Assembly: GCA_960531495.1 (NCBI GenBank)
Contig: CAUIJY010000068.1
Span: 1,488,001 to 1,552,000, forward strand
DNA: 64,000 bases
Reading direction: 5' to 3'
Origin: Zeus faber
Lineage: Eukaryota; Chordata; Actinopteri; Zeiformes; Zeidae
Shown: positions 11,449-23,745 of the stretch, one piece after another
Numbering within the stretch: position 1 is the first letter of the stretch
Layout: every line of letters begins with the position of its first letter
Notes under the pieces: model-generated
Told to the model about the DNA's origin: nothing
What the model saw: only the letters and a program-made list of their open reading frames with translations
Database searches by the model: none
Made by a program: the position numbers and the translations under genes

Positions 11449-12907
11449 ATTTGCATAAAAACCTGCATGGACGGCAAACAAGGCATTTTCAGGCAATTTG
11501 AAGACTGAAAGGATGTTTTGAGTAAAGGTTTCTGTCATGACTCTGTAGGACCTGCTCAGATAGTGTAAATACTGTTATGAACTGATTTGTAATGGGAAAG
11601 TACTGTTTGCAAAAGAGTTTTTGGCACATCTAACAAGTTTTTCTGAAATTACAAGCATTTTCATAAAAACCTGCATGGGTGGCAAACAAGGCATTTTCAG
11701 GCAATTTAAAGACTGAAAGGATGCTTTGAGTAAAGGTTTCTGTCATAAATCTGTAGGAACTGCTCAGATAGTGTAAATACTGTTATGAACTCATTTGTAA
11801 TGGGAAAGTACTGTTTGCAGAACAGTTTTTGGCACATCTAACAATTTTTTTCTGAAATTACGAGCATTTTCACAAAAACCTGCATGGATGGCAAACAAGG
11901 CATTTTCAGGCAATTTAAAGACTGAAAGGATGTTTTGAGTAAAGGTTTCTGTCATGACTCTGTAGGGCCTGCTCAGATAGTGTAAATACTGTTATGAACT
12001 GATTTGTAATGGGAAAGTACTGTTTGCAGAACAGTTTTTGGCACATCTAACAATTTTTTTCTGAAATTACGAGCAGTTTCATAAAAACCTGCATGGATGG
12101 CAAACATGGACTTTTCAGGCAATTTAAAGACTGAAAGGATGTTTTGAGTAAAGGTTTCTGTCATGACTCTCTAGGACCTGCTCAGATAGTGTAAATACTG
12201 TTATGAACTGATTTGTAATGGGAAAGTACTGTTTGCAAAAGAGTTTTTGGCACATCTAACAAGTTTTTCTGAAATTATGAGCATTTTCATAAAAACCTGC
12301 ATGGATGGCAAACAAGGCATTTTCAGGCAATTTAAAGACTGAAAGGATGTTTTGAGTAAAGGTTTCTGTCATAAATCTGTAGGAACTGCTCAGATAGTGT
12401 AAATACTGTTATGAACTCATTTGTAATGGGAAAGTACTGTTTGCAGAACAGTTTTTGGCACATCTAACAATTTTTTTCTGAAATTACGAGCATTTTCATA
12501 AAAAACTGCATGGATGGCAAACAAGGCATTTTCAGGAAATTTAAAGACTGAAAGGCTGTTTTGAGTAAAGGTTTCTGTCATGACTCTCTAGGACCTGCTC
12601 AGATAGTGTAAATACTGTTATGAACTGATTTGTAATGGGAAAGTATTTTTTGCAAAACAGTTTTTGGCACATCTAACAAGTTTTTCTGAAATTACAAGCA
12701 TTTGCATAAAAACCTGCATGGATGGCAAACAAGGCATTTTCAGGCAATTTAAAGACTGAAAGGATGTTTTGAGTAAAGGTTTCTGTCATGACTCTCTAGG
12801 ACTTGCTCAGATAGTGTAAATACTGTTATGAACTGATTTGTAATGGGAAAGTATTGTTTGCAAAACAGTTTTTGGCACATCTAACAAGTTTTTCTGAAAT
12901 TAAAAGC
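11449..12907 (+). repeat. 7-monomer HOR (1459 bp), copy 1
   Basis: Monomers start at 11449, 11657, 11866, 12075, 12283, 12492 and 12700. The unit is marked by ATTTGCAT with GGACGGC, then GGGTGGC, ATTTTCAC, AGTTTCAT with AAACATGGAC, a TAAATCT type, AAAAAACTGC with AGTATTTTTTGC, and a hybrid ATTTGCAT monomer. Everything recurs 1459 bp later. The only clear difference is GTAGGGCCTG near 11966 in this copy, where the other copy reads GTAGGACCTG. Confidence 0.9.
12700..12907 (+). repeat. Hybrid monomer marking the 7-monomer HOR junction
   Basis: The left part (ATTTGCAT, AAAGACT) matches the monomer at 14159. The right part (GGATGTTTTGAGT, CTCTAGGACTTG, AGTATTG, TTAAAAGC) matches the monomer at 11241. 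The switch falls between monomer positions about 52 and 64, where the parents are identical. This is what an in-register unequal crossover between two copies predicts. Confidence 0.8.
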
Positions 12908-14366
12908 ATTTGCATAAAAACCTGCATGGACGGCAAACAAGGCATTTTCAGGCAATTTGAAGACTGAAAGGATGTTTTGAGTAAAGGTTTCTGTCATGAC
13001 TCTGTAGGACCTGCTCAGATAGTGTAAATACTGTTATGAACTGATTTGTAATGGGAAAGTACTGTTTGCAAAAGAGTTTTTGGCACATCTAACAAGTTTT
13101 TCTGAAATTACAAGCATTTTCATAAAAACCTGCATGGGTGGCAAACAAGGCATTTTCAGGCAATTTAAAGACTGAAAGGATGCTTTGAGTAAAGGTTTCT
13201 GTCATAAATCTGTAGGAACTGCTCAGATAGTGTAAATACTGTTATGAACTCATTTGTAATGGGAAAGTACTGTTTGCAGAACAGTTTTTGGCACATCTAA
13301 CAATTTTTTTCTGAAATTACGAGCATTTTCACAAAAACCTGCATGGATGGCAAACAAGGCATTTTCAGGCAATTTAAAGACTGAAAGGATGTTTTGAGTA
13401 AAGGTTTCTGTCATGACTCTGTAGGACCTGCTCAGATAGTGTAAATACTGTTATGAACTGATTTGTAATGGGAAAGTACTGTTTGCAGAACAGTTTTTGG
13501 CACATCTAACAATTTTTTTCTGAAATTACGAGCAGTTTCATAAAAACCTGCATGGATGGCAAACATGGACTTTTCAGGCAATTTAAAGACTGAAAGGATG
13601 TTTTGAGTAAAGGTTTCTGTCATGACTCTCTAGGACCTGCTCAGATAGTGTAAATACTGTTATGAACTGATTTGTAATGGGAAAGTACTGTTTGCAAAAG
13701 AGTTTTTGGCACATCTAACAAGTTTTTCTGAAATTATGAGCATTTTCATAAAAACCTGCATGGATGGCAAACAAGGCATTTTCAGGCAATTTAAAGACTG
13801 AAAGGATGTTTTGAGTAAAGGTTTCTGTCATAAATCTGTAGGAACTGCTCAGATAGTGTAAATACTGTTATGAACTCATTTGTAATGGGAAAGTACTGTT
13901 TGCAGAACAGTTTTTGGCACATCTAACAATTTTTTTCTGAAATTACGAGCATTTTCATAAAAAACTGCATGGATGGCAAACAAGGCATTTTCAGGAAATT
14001 TAAAGACTGAAAGGCTGTTTTGAGTAAAGGTTTCTGTCATGACTCTCTAGGACCTGCTCAGATAGTGTAAATACTGTTATGAACTGATTTGTAATGGGAA
14101 AGTATTTTTTGCAAAACAGTTTTTGGCACATCTAACAAGTTTTTCTGAAATTACAAGCATTTGCATAAAAACCTGCATGGATGGCAAACAAGGCATTTTC
14201 AGGCAATTTAAAGACTGAAAGAATGTTTTGAATAAAGGTTTCTGTCATGCTTCTGTAGGAACTGCTCAGATAGTGTAAATACTGTTATGAACTGATTTGT
14301 AATGGGAAAGTACTGTTTGCAAAAGAGTTTTTGGCACATCTAACAAGTTTTTCTGAAATTACGTGC
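12908..14366 (+). repeat. 7-monomer HOR (1459 bp), copy 2
   Basis: Monomers start at 12908, 13116, 13325, 13534, 13742, 13951 and 14159. They follow 11449-12907 up to about 14215. The last monomer (14159) continues with GAATGTTTTGAAT and CATGCTTCTG, whereas its partner at 12700 switches to GGATG and AGGACTTG. The duplication join therefore lies within the 12700 monomer. Confidence 0.88.
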
Positions 14367-15199
14367 AGTTTCATAAAAACCTGCATGGGTGGCAAACAAG
14401 GCATTTTCAGGCAATTTAAAGACTGAAAGGATGTTTTGAGTAAAGGTTTCTGTCATAACTCTGTAGGAACTGCTCAGATAGTGTAAATACTGTTATGAAC
14501 TCATTTGTAATGGGAAAGTACTGTTTGCAGAACAGTTTTTGGCACATCTAACAAGTTTTTCTGAAATTATGAGCATTTTCATAAAAACCTGCATGGATGG
14601 CAAACAAGGCATTTTCAGGCAATTTGAAGACTGAAAGGATGTTTTGAGTAAAGGTTTCTGTCATGACTCTCTAGGACTTGCTCAGATAGTGTAAATACTG
14701 TTATGAACTGATTTGTAATGGGAAAGTATTGTTTGCAAAACAGTTTTTGGCACATCTAACAAGTTTTTCTGAAATTACAAGCATTTGCATAAAAACCTGC
14801 ATGGATGGCAAACAAGGCATTTTCAGGCAATTTGAAGACTGAAAGGATGTTTTGAGTAAAGGTTTCTGTCATGACTCTGTAGGACCTGCTCAGATAGTGT
14901 AAATACTGTTATGAACTCATTTGTATTGGGAAAGTACTGTTTGCAAAAGAGTTTTTGGCACATCTAACAAGTTTTTTCTGAAATTACGAGCATTTTCATA
15001 AAAAACTGCATGGATGGCAAACAAGGCATTTTCAGGAAATTTAAAGACTGAAAGGCTGTTTTGAGTAAAGGTTTCTGTCATGACTCTCAAGGACTTGCTC
15101 AGATAGTGTAAATACTGTTATGAACTGATTTGTAATGGGAAAGTATTGTTTGCAAAACAGTTTTTGGCACATCTAACAAGTTTTTCTGAAATTACAAGC
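14367..15199 (+). repeat. Four transitional monomers
   Basis: Monomers at 14367 (AGTTTCAT, GGGTGGC), 14575 (GAAGACT, AGGACTTG), 14783 (ATTTGCAT, TTTGTATTGGG, then ACAAGTTTTTTCTG with six Ts) and 14992 (AAAAAACTGC, CTCTCAAGGACTTG). The six-T run and the mixed marks suggest that 14783 is a recombinant between five-T and seven-T types. Confidence 0.75.
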
Positions 15200-16448
15200 A
15201 TTTTCATAAAAACCTGCATGGATGGCAAACAAGGCATTTTCAGGCAATTTAAAGACTGTAAGAATGTTTTGAATAAAGGTTTCTGTCATGACTCTGTAGG
15301 AACTGCTCAGATAGTGTAAATACTGTTATGAACTCATTTGTAATTGGAAAGTACTGTTTGCAAAATAGTTTTTGGCACATCTAACAAGTTTTTCTGAAAT
15401 TATGAGCATTTTCATAAAAACCTGCATGGATGGCAAACAAGGCATTTTCAGGCAATTTAAAGACTGAAAGGATGTTTTGAGTAAAGGTTTCTGTCATAAA
15501 TCAGTAGGAACTGCTCAGATAGTGTAAATACTGTTATGAACTCATTTGTAATGGGAAAGTACTGTTTGCAGAACAGTTTTTGGCACATCTAACAATTTTT
15601 TTCTGAAATTACGAGCATTTTCATAAAAAACTGCATGGATGGCAAACAAGGCATTTTCAGGAAATTTAAAGACTGAATGGCTGTTTTGAGTAAAGGTTTC
15701 TGTCATGACTCTCTAGGACCTGCTCAGATAGTGTAAATACTGTTATGAACTGATTTGTAATGGGAAAGTATTGTTTGCAAAACAGTTTTTGGCACATCTA
15801 ACAAGTTTTTCTGAAATTACAAGCATTTGCATAAAAACCTGCATGGATGGCAAACAAGGCATTTTCAGGCAATTTAAACACTGAAAGAATGTTTTGAATA
15901 AAGGTTTCTGTCATGACTCTGTAGGAACTGCTCAGATAGTGTAAATACTGTTATGAACTCATTTGTAATTGGAAAGTACTGTTTGCAAAATAGTTTTTGG
16001 CACATCTAACAAGTTTTTCTGAAATTATGAGCATTTTCATAAAAACCTGCATGGATGGCAAACAAGGCATTTTCAGGCAATTTGAAGACTGAAAGGATGT
16101 TTTGAGTAAAGGTTTCTGTCATGACTCTGTAGGACCTGCTCAGATAGTGTAAATACTGTTATGAACTCATTTGTATTGGGAAAGTACTGTTTGCAAAAGA
16201 GTTTTTGGCACATCTAACAAGTTTTTCTGAAATTATGAGCATTTTCATAAAAACCTGCATGGATGCCAAACAAGGCATTTTCAGGCAATTTGAATACTGA
16301 AAGGATGTTTTGAGTAAAGGTTTCTGTCATGACTCTCTAGGACTTGCTCAGATAGTGTAAATACTGTTATGAACTGATTTGTAATGGGAAAGTATTGTTT
16401 GCAAAACAGTTTTTGGCACATCTAACAAGTTTTTCTGAAATTACAAGC
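15200..16448 (+). repeat. 6-monomer module (1249 bp), copy 1
   Basis: Monomers at 15200 (GACTGTAAGAATG), 15408 (AAATCAGTAGG), 15617 (GAATGGCTG), 15825 (AAACACTG), 16033 (TTTGTATTGGG) and 16241 (GGATGCC, GAATACTG) reproduce the series 6037-7285 and 8327-9575. The same module sits inside the 11-monomer HOR and is here tandemly repeated on its own. Confidence 0.88.
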
Positions 16449-17489
16449 ATTTTCATAAAAACCTGCATGGATGGCAAACAAGGCATTTTCAGGCAATTTA
16501 AAGACTGTAAGAATGTTTTGAATAAAGGTTTCTGTCATGACTCTGTAGGAACTGCTCAGAAAGTGTAAATACTGTTATGAACTCATTTGTAATTGGAAAG
16601 TACTGTTTGCAAAATAGTTTTTGGCACATCTAACAAGTTTTTCTGAAATTATGAGCATTTTCATAAAAACCTGCATGGATGGCAAACAACGCATTTTCAG
16701 GCAATTTAAAGACTGAAAGGATGTTTTGAGTAAAGGTTTCTGTCATAAATCAGTAGGAACTGCTCAGATAGTGTAAATACTGTTATGAACTCATTTGTAA
16801 TGGGAAAGTACTGTTTGCAGAACAGTTTTTGGCACATCTAACAATTTTTTTCTGAAATTACGAGCATTTTCATAAAAAACTGCATGGATGGCAAACAAGG
16901 CATTTTCAGGAAATTTAAAGACTGAATGGCTGTTTTGAGTAAAGGTTTCTGTCATGACTCTCTAGGACCTGCTCAGATAGTGTAAATACTGTTATGAACT
17001 GATTTGTAATGGGAAAGTATTGTTTGCAAAACAGTTTTTGGCACATCTAACAAGTTTTTCTGAAATTACAAGCATTCGCATAAAAACCTGCATGGATGGC
17101 AAACAAGGCATTTTCAGGCAATTTAAACACTGAAAGAATGTTTTGAATAAAGGTTTCTGTCATGACTCTGTAGGAACTGCTCAGATAGTGTAAATACTGT
17201 TATGAACTCATTTGTAATTGGAAAGTACTGTTTGCAAAATAGTTTTTGGCACATCTAACAAGTTTTTCTGAAATTATGAGCATTTTCATAAAAACCTGCA
17301 TGGATGCCAAACAAGGCATTTTCAGGCAATTTGAAGACAGAAAGGATGTTTTGAGTAAAGGTTTCTGTCATGACTCTCTAGGACTTGCTCAGATAGTGTA
17401 AATACTGTTATGAACTGATTTGTAATGGGAAAGTATTGTTTGCAAAACAGTTTTTGGCACATCTAACAAGTTTTTCTGAAATTAAAAGC
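16449..17489 (+). repeat. 6-monomer module, copy 2, lacking one monomer
   Basis: Monomers at 16449, 16657, 16866, 17074 and 17282 follow copy 1 at an offset of 1249 bp, including the GAATGGCTG mark. The TTTGTATTGGG monomer (partner of 16033) is missing, so AAACACTG is followed directly by the GGATGCC type. Local marks include GCTCAGAAAGTG near 16556 and ATTCGCAT at 17074. Confidence 0.85.
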
Positions 17490-20408
17490 ATTTGCATAAA
17501 AACCTGCATGGATGGCAAACAAGGCATTTTCAGGCAATTTGAAGACTGAAAGGATGTTTTGAGTAAAGGTTTCTGTCATGACTCTGTAGGAACTGCTCAG
17601 ATAGTGTAAATACTGTTATGAACTCATTTGTAATTGGAAAGTACTGTTTGCAAAATAGTTTTTGGCACATCTAACAAGTTTTTCTGAAATTATGAGCATT
17701 TTCATAAAAACCTGCATGGATGGCAAACAAGGCATTTTCAGGCAATTTGAAGACTGAAAGGATGTTTTGAGTAAAGGTTTCTGTCATGACTCTGTAGGAC
17801 CTGCTCAGATAGTGTAAATACTGTTATGAACTCATTTGTATTGGGAAAGTACTGTTTGCAGAACAGTTTTTGGCACATCTAACAATTTATTTCTGAAATT
17901 ACTAGCATTTTCATGAAAACCTGCATGGATGGCAAACAAGGCATTTTCCGGCAATTGAAAGACTGAAAGGATGTTTTGAGTAAAGGTTTCTGTCATGACT
18001 CTGTAGGACCTGCTCAGATAGTGTAAATACTGTTATGAACTGATTTGTAATGGGAAAGTACTGTTTGCAAAAGAGTTTTTGGCACATCTAACAAGTTTTT
18101 CTGAAATTATGAGCATTTTCATAAAAACCTGCATGGATGGCAAACAAGGCATTTTCAGGCAATTTAAAGACTGAAAGGATGTTTTGAGTAAAGGTGACTG
18201 TCATAACTCTGTAGGAACTGCTCAGATAGTGTAAATACTGTTATGAACTCATTTGTAATGGCAAATTACTGTTTGCAGAACAGTTTTTGGCACATCTAAC
18301 AATTTTTTTCTGAAATTACGAGCATTTTCATAAAAACCTGTATGGATGGCAAACAAGGCATTTTCAGGCAATTGAAAGACTGAAAGGATGTTTTGAGTAA
18401 AGGTTTCTGTCATGACTCTGTAGGACCTGCTCAGATAGTGTAAATACTGTTATGAACTCATTTGTAATGGGAAAGTACTGTTTGCAGAACAGTTTTTGGC
18501 ACATCTAACAATTTTTTTCTGAAATTACGAGCATTTTCATAAAAAACTGCATGGATGGCAAACAAGGCATTTTCAGGCAATTTAAAGACAGAAAGGCTGT
18601 TTTGAGTTAAGGTTTCTGTCATGACTCTCTAGGACCTGCTCAGATAGTGTAAATACTGTTATGAACTGATTTGTAATGGGAAAGTATTGTTTGCAAAACA
18701 GTTTTTGGCACATCTAACAAGTTTTTCTGAAATTATGAGCATTTTCATAAAAACCTGCATGGATGGCAAACAAGGCATTTTCAGGCAATTTGAAGACTGA
18801 AAGGATGTTTTGAGTAAAGGTTTCTGTCATGACTCTGTAGGACCTGCTCAGATAGTGTAAATACTGTTATGAACTGATTTGTATTGGGAAAGTACTGTTT
18901 GCAAAAGAGTTTTTGGCACATCTAACAAGTTTTTCAGAAATTATGAGCATTTTCATAAAAACCTGCATGGATGGCAAACAAGGCATTTTCAGGCAATTTA
19001 AAGACTGAAAGGATGTTTTGAGTAAAGGTTTCTGTCATAACTCTGTAGGAACTGCTCAGATAGTGTAAATACTGTTATGATCTCATTTGTAATGGGAAAT
19101 TACTGTTTGCAGAACAGTTTTTGGCACATCTAACAATTTATTTTTGAAATTACGAGCATTTTCATGAAAACCTGCATGGATGGCAAACAAGGCATTTTCC
19201 GGCAATTGAAAGACTGAAAGGATGTTTTGAGTAAAGGTTTCTGTCATGACTCTGTAGGACCTGCTCAGATAGTGTAAATACTGTTATGAACTCAATTGTA
19301 ATGGGAAAGTACTGTTTGAAAAAGAGTTTTTGGCACATCTAACAAGTTTTTCTGAAATTATGAGCATTTTCATAAAAACCTGCATGGATGGCAAATAAGG
19401 CATTTTCAGGCAATTTGGAGACTGAAAGGATGTTTTGAGTAAAGGTTTCTGTCATGACTCTGTAGGAACTGCTCAGATAGTGTAAATACTGTTATGAACT
19501 CATTTGTAATGGGAAAGTACTGTTTGCAGAACAGTTTTTGGCACATCTTACAATTTTTTCCTGAAATTACGAGCATTTTCATAAAAACCTGCATGGGTGG
19601 CAAACAAGGCATTTTCAGGCAATTTAAAGACTGAAAGGATGTTTTGAGTAAAGGTATCTGTCATAACTCTGTAGGAACTGCTCAGATAGTGTAAATACTG
19701 TTATGAACTCATTTGTAATGGGAAAGTACTGTTTGCAGAACAGTTTTTGGCACATCTTACAATTTTCTTCTGAAATTACGAGCATTTTCATAAAAACCTG
19801 CATGGATGGCAAACAAGGCATTTTCAGGCAATTTAAAGACTGAAAGGATGTTTTGAGTAAAGGTTTCTGTCATGACTCTGTAGGACCTGCTCAGATAGTG
19901 TAAATACTGTTATGAACTCATTTGTAATGGGAAAGTACTGTTTGAAAAAGAGTTTTTGGCACATCTAACAAGTTTTTCTGAAATTATGAGCATTTTCATA
20001 AAAACCTGCATGGATGGCAAACAAGGCATTTTCAGGCAATTTAAAGACTGAAAGGATGTTTTGAGTAAAGGTTTCTGTCATAAATCTGTAGGAACTGCTC
20101 AGATAGTGTAAATACTGTTATGAACTCATTTGTAATGGGAAAGTACTGTTTGCAGAACAGTTTTTGGCACATCTAACAATTTTTTTCTGAAATTACGAGC
20201 ATTTTCATAAAAAACTGCATGGATGGCAAACAAGGCATTTTCAGGAAATTTAAAGACTGAAAGGCTGTTTTGAGTAAAGGTTTCTGTCATGACTCTCTAG
20301 GACCTGCTCAGATAGTGTAAATACTGTTATGAACTGATTTGTAATGGGAAAGTATTGTTTGCAAAACAGTTTTTGGCACATCTAACAAGTTTTTCTGAAA
20401 TTATGAGT
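17490..20408 (+). repeat. Diverse 14-monomer stretch with private variants
   Basis: Monomer starts are 17490, 17698, 17907, 18115, 18324, 18533, 18741, 18949, 19158, 19366, 19575, 19784, 19992 and 20201. Marks first seen here include TTTTCCGGCAATTGAAAG (17907, 19158), GGTGACTGTC (18115), AATGGCAAATTAC (18115), ACCTGTATGG (18324), ACAATTTATTTCTG (17698), ACAATTTATTTTTG (18949), TTTGAAAAAGAG (19158, 19784) and CATCTTACAATTTT (19366, 19575). A weak 6-monomer period of 1251 bp links 17907 with 19158. The stretch looks like a reservoir of types amplified further right. Confidence 0.8.
19366..20408 (+). repeat. 5-monomer module recurring at 23954 and 26039
   Basis: Monomers 19366 (CATCTTACAATTTTTTCCTG), 19575 (GGTATCTG, TTACAATTTTCTTCTG), 19784 (TTTGAAAAAGAG), 19992 (TAAATCT) and 20201 (AAAAAACTGC, GGCTG) recur in order at 23954-24996 and 26039-27080. 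The first monomer differs at its front: AAATAAGG with TTTGGAGACT here, and AAAGAAGGCATTTTATGC in the other two copies. Confidence 0.82.
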
Positions 20409-22076
20409 ATTTTCATAAAAACCTGCATGGATGGCAAACATGGCATTTTGAGGCAATTTAAAGACTGAAAGGATGTTTTGAGTAAAGGTTTCTGTCATGA
20501 CTCTCTAGGACCTGCTCAGATAGTGTAAATACTGTTATGAACTCATTTGTAATGGGAAAGTACTGTTTGCAAAACAGTTTTTGGCACATCTAACAAGTTT
20601 TTCTGAAATTACGTGCAGTTTCATAAAAACCTGCATGGGTGGCAAACAAGGCATTTTCAGGCAATTTAAAGACTGAAAGGATGTTTTGAGTAAAGGTTTC
20701 TGTCATAACTCTGTAGGAACTGCTCAGATAGTGTAAATACTGTTATGAACTCATTTGTAATGGGAAAGTACTGTTTGCAGAACAGTTTTTGGCACATCTA
20801 ACAATTTTTTTCTGAAATTACGAGCAGTTTCATAAAAACCTGCATGGATGGCAAACAAGGCATTTTCAGGCAATTTAAAGACTGAAAGGATGTTTTGAGT
20901 AAAGGTTTCTGTCATGACTCTCTAGGACCTGCTCAGATAGTGTAAATACTGTTATGAACTGATTTGTAATGGGAAAGTACTGTTTGCAAAACAGTTTTTG
21001 GCACATCTAACAAGTTTTTTCTGAAATTACAAGCATTTTCATAAAAACCTGCATGGATTGCAAACAAGGCATTTTCAGGGAATTTAAAGACTGAAAGGAT
21101 GTTTTGAGTAAAGGTGACTGTCATAACTCTGTAGGAACTGCTCAGATAGTGTAAATACTGTTATGAACTCATTTGTAATGGCAAATTACTGTTTGCAGAA
21201 CAGTTTTTGGCACATCTAACAATTTTTTTCTGAAATTACGATTATTTTCATAAAAACCTGTATGGATGGCAAACAAGGCATTTTCAGGCAATTGAAAGAC
21301 TGAAAGGATGTTTTGAGTAAAGGTTTCTGTCATGACTCTCTAGGACCTGCTCAGATAGTGTAAATACTGTTATGAACTGATTTGTAATGGGAAAGTACTG
21401 TTTGCAAAACAGTTTTTGGCACATCTTACAAGTTTTTCTGAAATTACAAGCATTTTCATAAAAACCTGCATGGATTGCAAACAAGGCATTTTCAGGGAAT
21501 TTAAAGACTGAAAGGATGTTTTGAGTAAAGGTTTCTGTCATAACTCTGTAGGAACTGCTCAGATAGTGTAAATACTGTTATGAACTCATTTGTAATGGCA
21601 AATTACTGTTTGCAGAACAGTTTTTGGCACATCTAACAATTTTTTTCTGAAATTACGAGCATTTTCATAAAAACCTGTATGGATGGCAAACAAGGCATTT
21701 TCAGGCAATTGAAAGACTGAAAGGATGTTTTGAGTAAAGGTTTCTGTAATGACTCTGTAGGACCTGCTCAGATAGTGTAAATACTGTTATGAACTGATTT
21801 GTAATGGGAAAGTTCTGTTTGCAAAACAGTTTTTGGCACATCTAACAAGTTTTTCTGAAATTACAAGCATTTTCATAAAAACCTGCATGGATGGCAAACA
21901 AGGCATTTTCAGGGAATTTAAAGACTGAAAGGATGTTTTGAGTAAAGGTTTCTGTCATGACTCTCTAGGACCTGCTCAGATAGTGTAAATACTGTTATGA
22001 ACTGATTTGTAATGGGAAAGTATTGTTTGCAAAACAGTTTTTGGCACATCTAACAAGTTTTTCTGAAATTATGAGT
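20409..22076 (+). repeat. 8-monomer HOR (1668 bp), copy 1
   Basis: Monomer starts are 20409, 20617, 20826, 21035, 21244, 21452, 21661 and 21869. Marks in order: ATGAGTATTTTC with TTTTGAGGC; GGGTGGC; AGTTTCAT with ACAAGTTTTTTCTG; GGATTGC with CAGGGAATTT and GGTGACTG; ACCTGTATGG with CAATTGAAAG; GGATTGC; ACCTGTATGG with CTGTAATGAC and AAGTTCTG; and a hybrid monomer. All recur 1668 bp later. Confidence 0.9.
21869..22076 (+). repeat. Hybrid monomer at the 8-monomer HOR junction
   Basis: The front (CAGGGAATTT, GGATG) matches the monomer at 23537. The back (GACTCTCTAGGACC, CTGATT, AGTATTG, TTATGAGT) matches 20201. The switch lies between monomer positions about 66 and 91. It marks the join between the two 1668 bp copies. 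Confidence 0.8.
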
Positions 22077-23745
22077 ATTTTCATAAAAACCTGCATGGAT
22101 GGCAAACATGGCATTTTGAGGCAATTTAAAGACTGAAAGGATGTTTTGAGTAAAGGTTTCTGTCATGACTCTCTAGGACCTGCTCAGATAGTGTAAATAC
22201 TGTTATGAACTCATTTGTAATGGGAAAGTACTGTTTGCAAAACAGTTTTTGGCACATCTAACAAGTTTTTCTGAAATTACGTGCAGTTTCATAAAAACCT
22301 GCATGGGTGGCAAACAAGGCATTTTCAGGCAATTTAAAGACTGAAAGGATGTTTTGAGTAAAGGTTTCTGTCATAACTCTGTAGGAACTGCTCAGATAGT
22401 GTAAATACTGTTATGAACTCATTTGTAATGGGAAAGTACTGTTTGCAGAACAGTTTTTGGCACATCTAACAATTTTTTTCTGAAATTACGAGCAGTTTCA
22501 TAAAAACCTGCATGGATGGCAAACAAGGCATTTTCAGGCAATTTAAAGACTGAAAGGATGTTTTGAGTAAAGGTTTCTGTCATGACTCTCTAGGACCTGC
22601 TCAGATAGTGTAAATACTGTTATGAACTGATTTGTAATGGGAAAGTACTGTTTGCAAAACAGTTTTTGGCACATCTAACAAGTTTTTTCTGAAATTACAA
22701 GCATTTTCATAAAAACCTGCATGGATTGCAAACAAGGCATTTTCAGGGAATTTAAAGACTGAAAGGATGTTTTGAGTAAAGGTGACTGTCATAACTCTGT
22801 AGGAACTGCTCAGATAGTGTAAATACTGTTATGAACTCATTTGTAATGGCAAATTACTGTTTGCAGAACAGTTTTTGGCACATCTAACAATTTTTTTCTG
22901 AAATTACGATTATTTTCATAAAAACCTGTATGGATGGCAAACAAGGCATTTTCAGGCAATTGAAAGACTGAAAGGATGTTTTGAGTAAAGGTTTCTGTCA
23001 TGACTCTCTAGGACCTGCTCAGATAGTGTAAATACTGTTATGAACTGATTTGTAATGGGAAAGTACTGTTTGCAAAACAGTTTTTGGCACATCTTACAAG
23101 TTTTTCTGAAATTACAAGCATTTTCATAAAAACCTGCATGGATTGCAAACAAGGCATTTTCAGGGAATTTAAAGACTGAAAGGATGTTTTGAGTAAAGGT
23201 TTCTGTCATAACTCTGTAGGAACTGCTCAGATAGTGTAAATACTGTTATGAACTCATTTGTAATGGCAAATTACTGTTTGCAGAACAGTTTTTGGCACAT
23301 CTAACAATTTTTTTCTGAAATTACGAGCATTTTCATAAAAACCTGTATGGATGGCAAACAAGGCATTTTCAGGCAATTGAAAGACTGAAAGGATGTTTTG
23401 AGTAAAGGTTTCTGTAATGACTCTGTAGGACCTGCTCAGATAGTGTAAATACTGTTATGAACTGATTTGTAATGGGAAAGTTCTGTTTGCAAAACAGTTT
23501 TTGGCACATCTAACAAGTTTTTCTGAAATTACAAGCATTTTCATAAAAACCTGCATGGATGGCAAACAAGGCATTTTCAGGGAATTTAAAGACTGAAAGG
23601 ATGTTTTGAGTAAAGGTTTCTGTCATAACTCTGTAGGAACTGCTCAGATAGTGTAAATACTGTTATGAACTCATTTGTATTGGCAAATTAATGTTTGCAG
23701 AACAGTTTTTGGCACATCTAACAATTTTTTTCTGAAATTACGAGC
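22077..23745 (+). repeat. 8-monomer HOR (1668 bp), copy 2
   Basis: Monomers start at 22077, 22285, 22494, 22703, 22912, 23120, 23329 and 23537. The first seven follow copy 1 with no difference that I noticed. The eighth (23537) keeps its own back half (TAACTCTG, TTTGTATTGGCAAATTAATG) where the partner at 21869 is hybrid. The last four monomers also begin the 10-monomer duplication. Confidence 0.88.
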
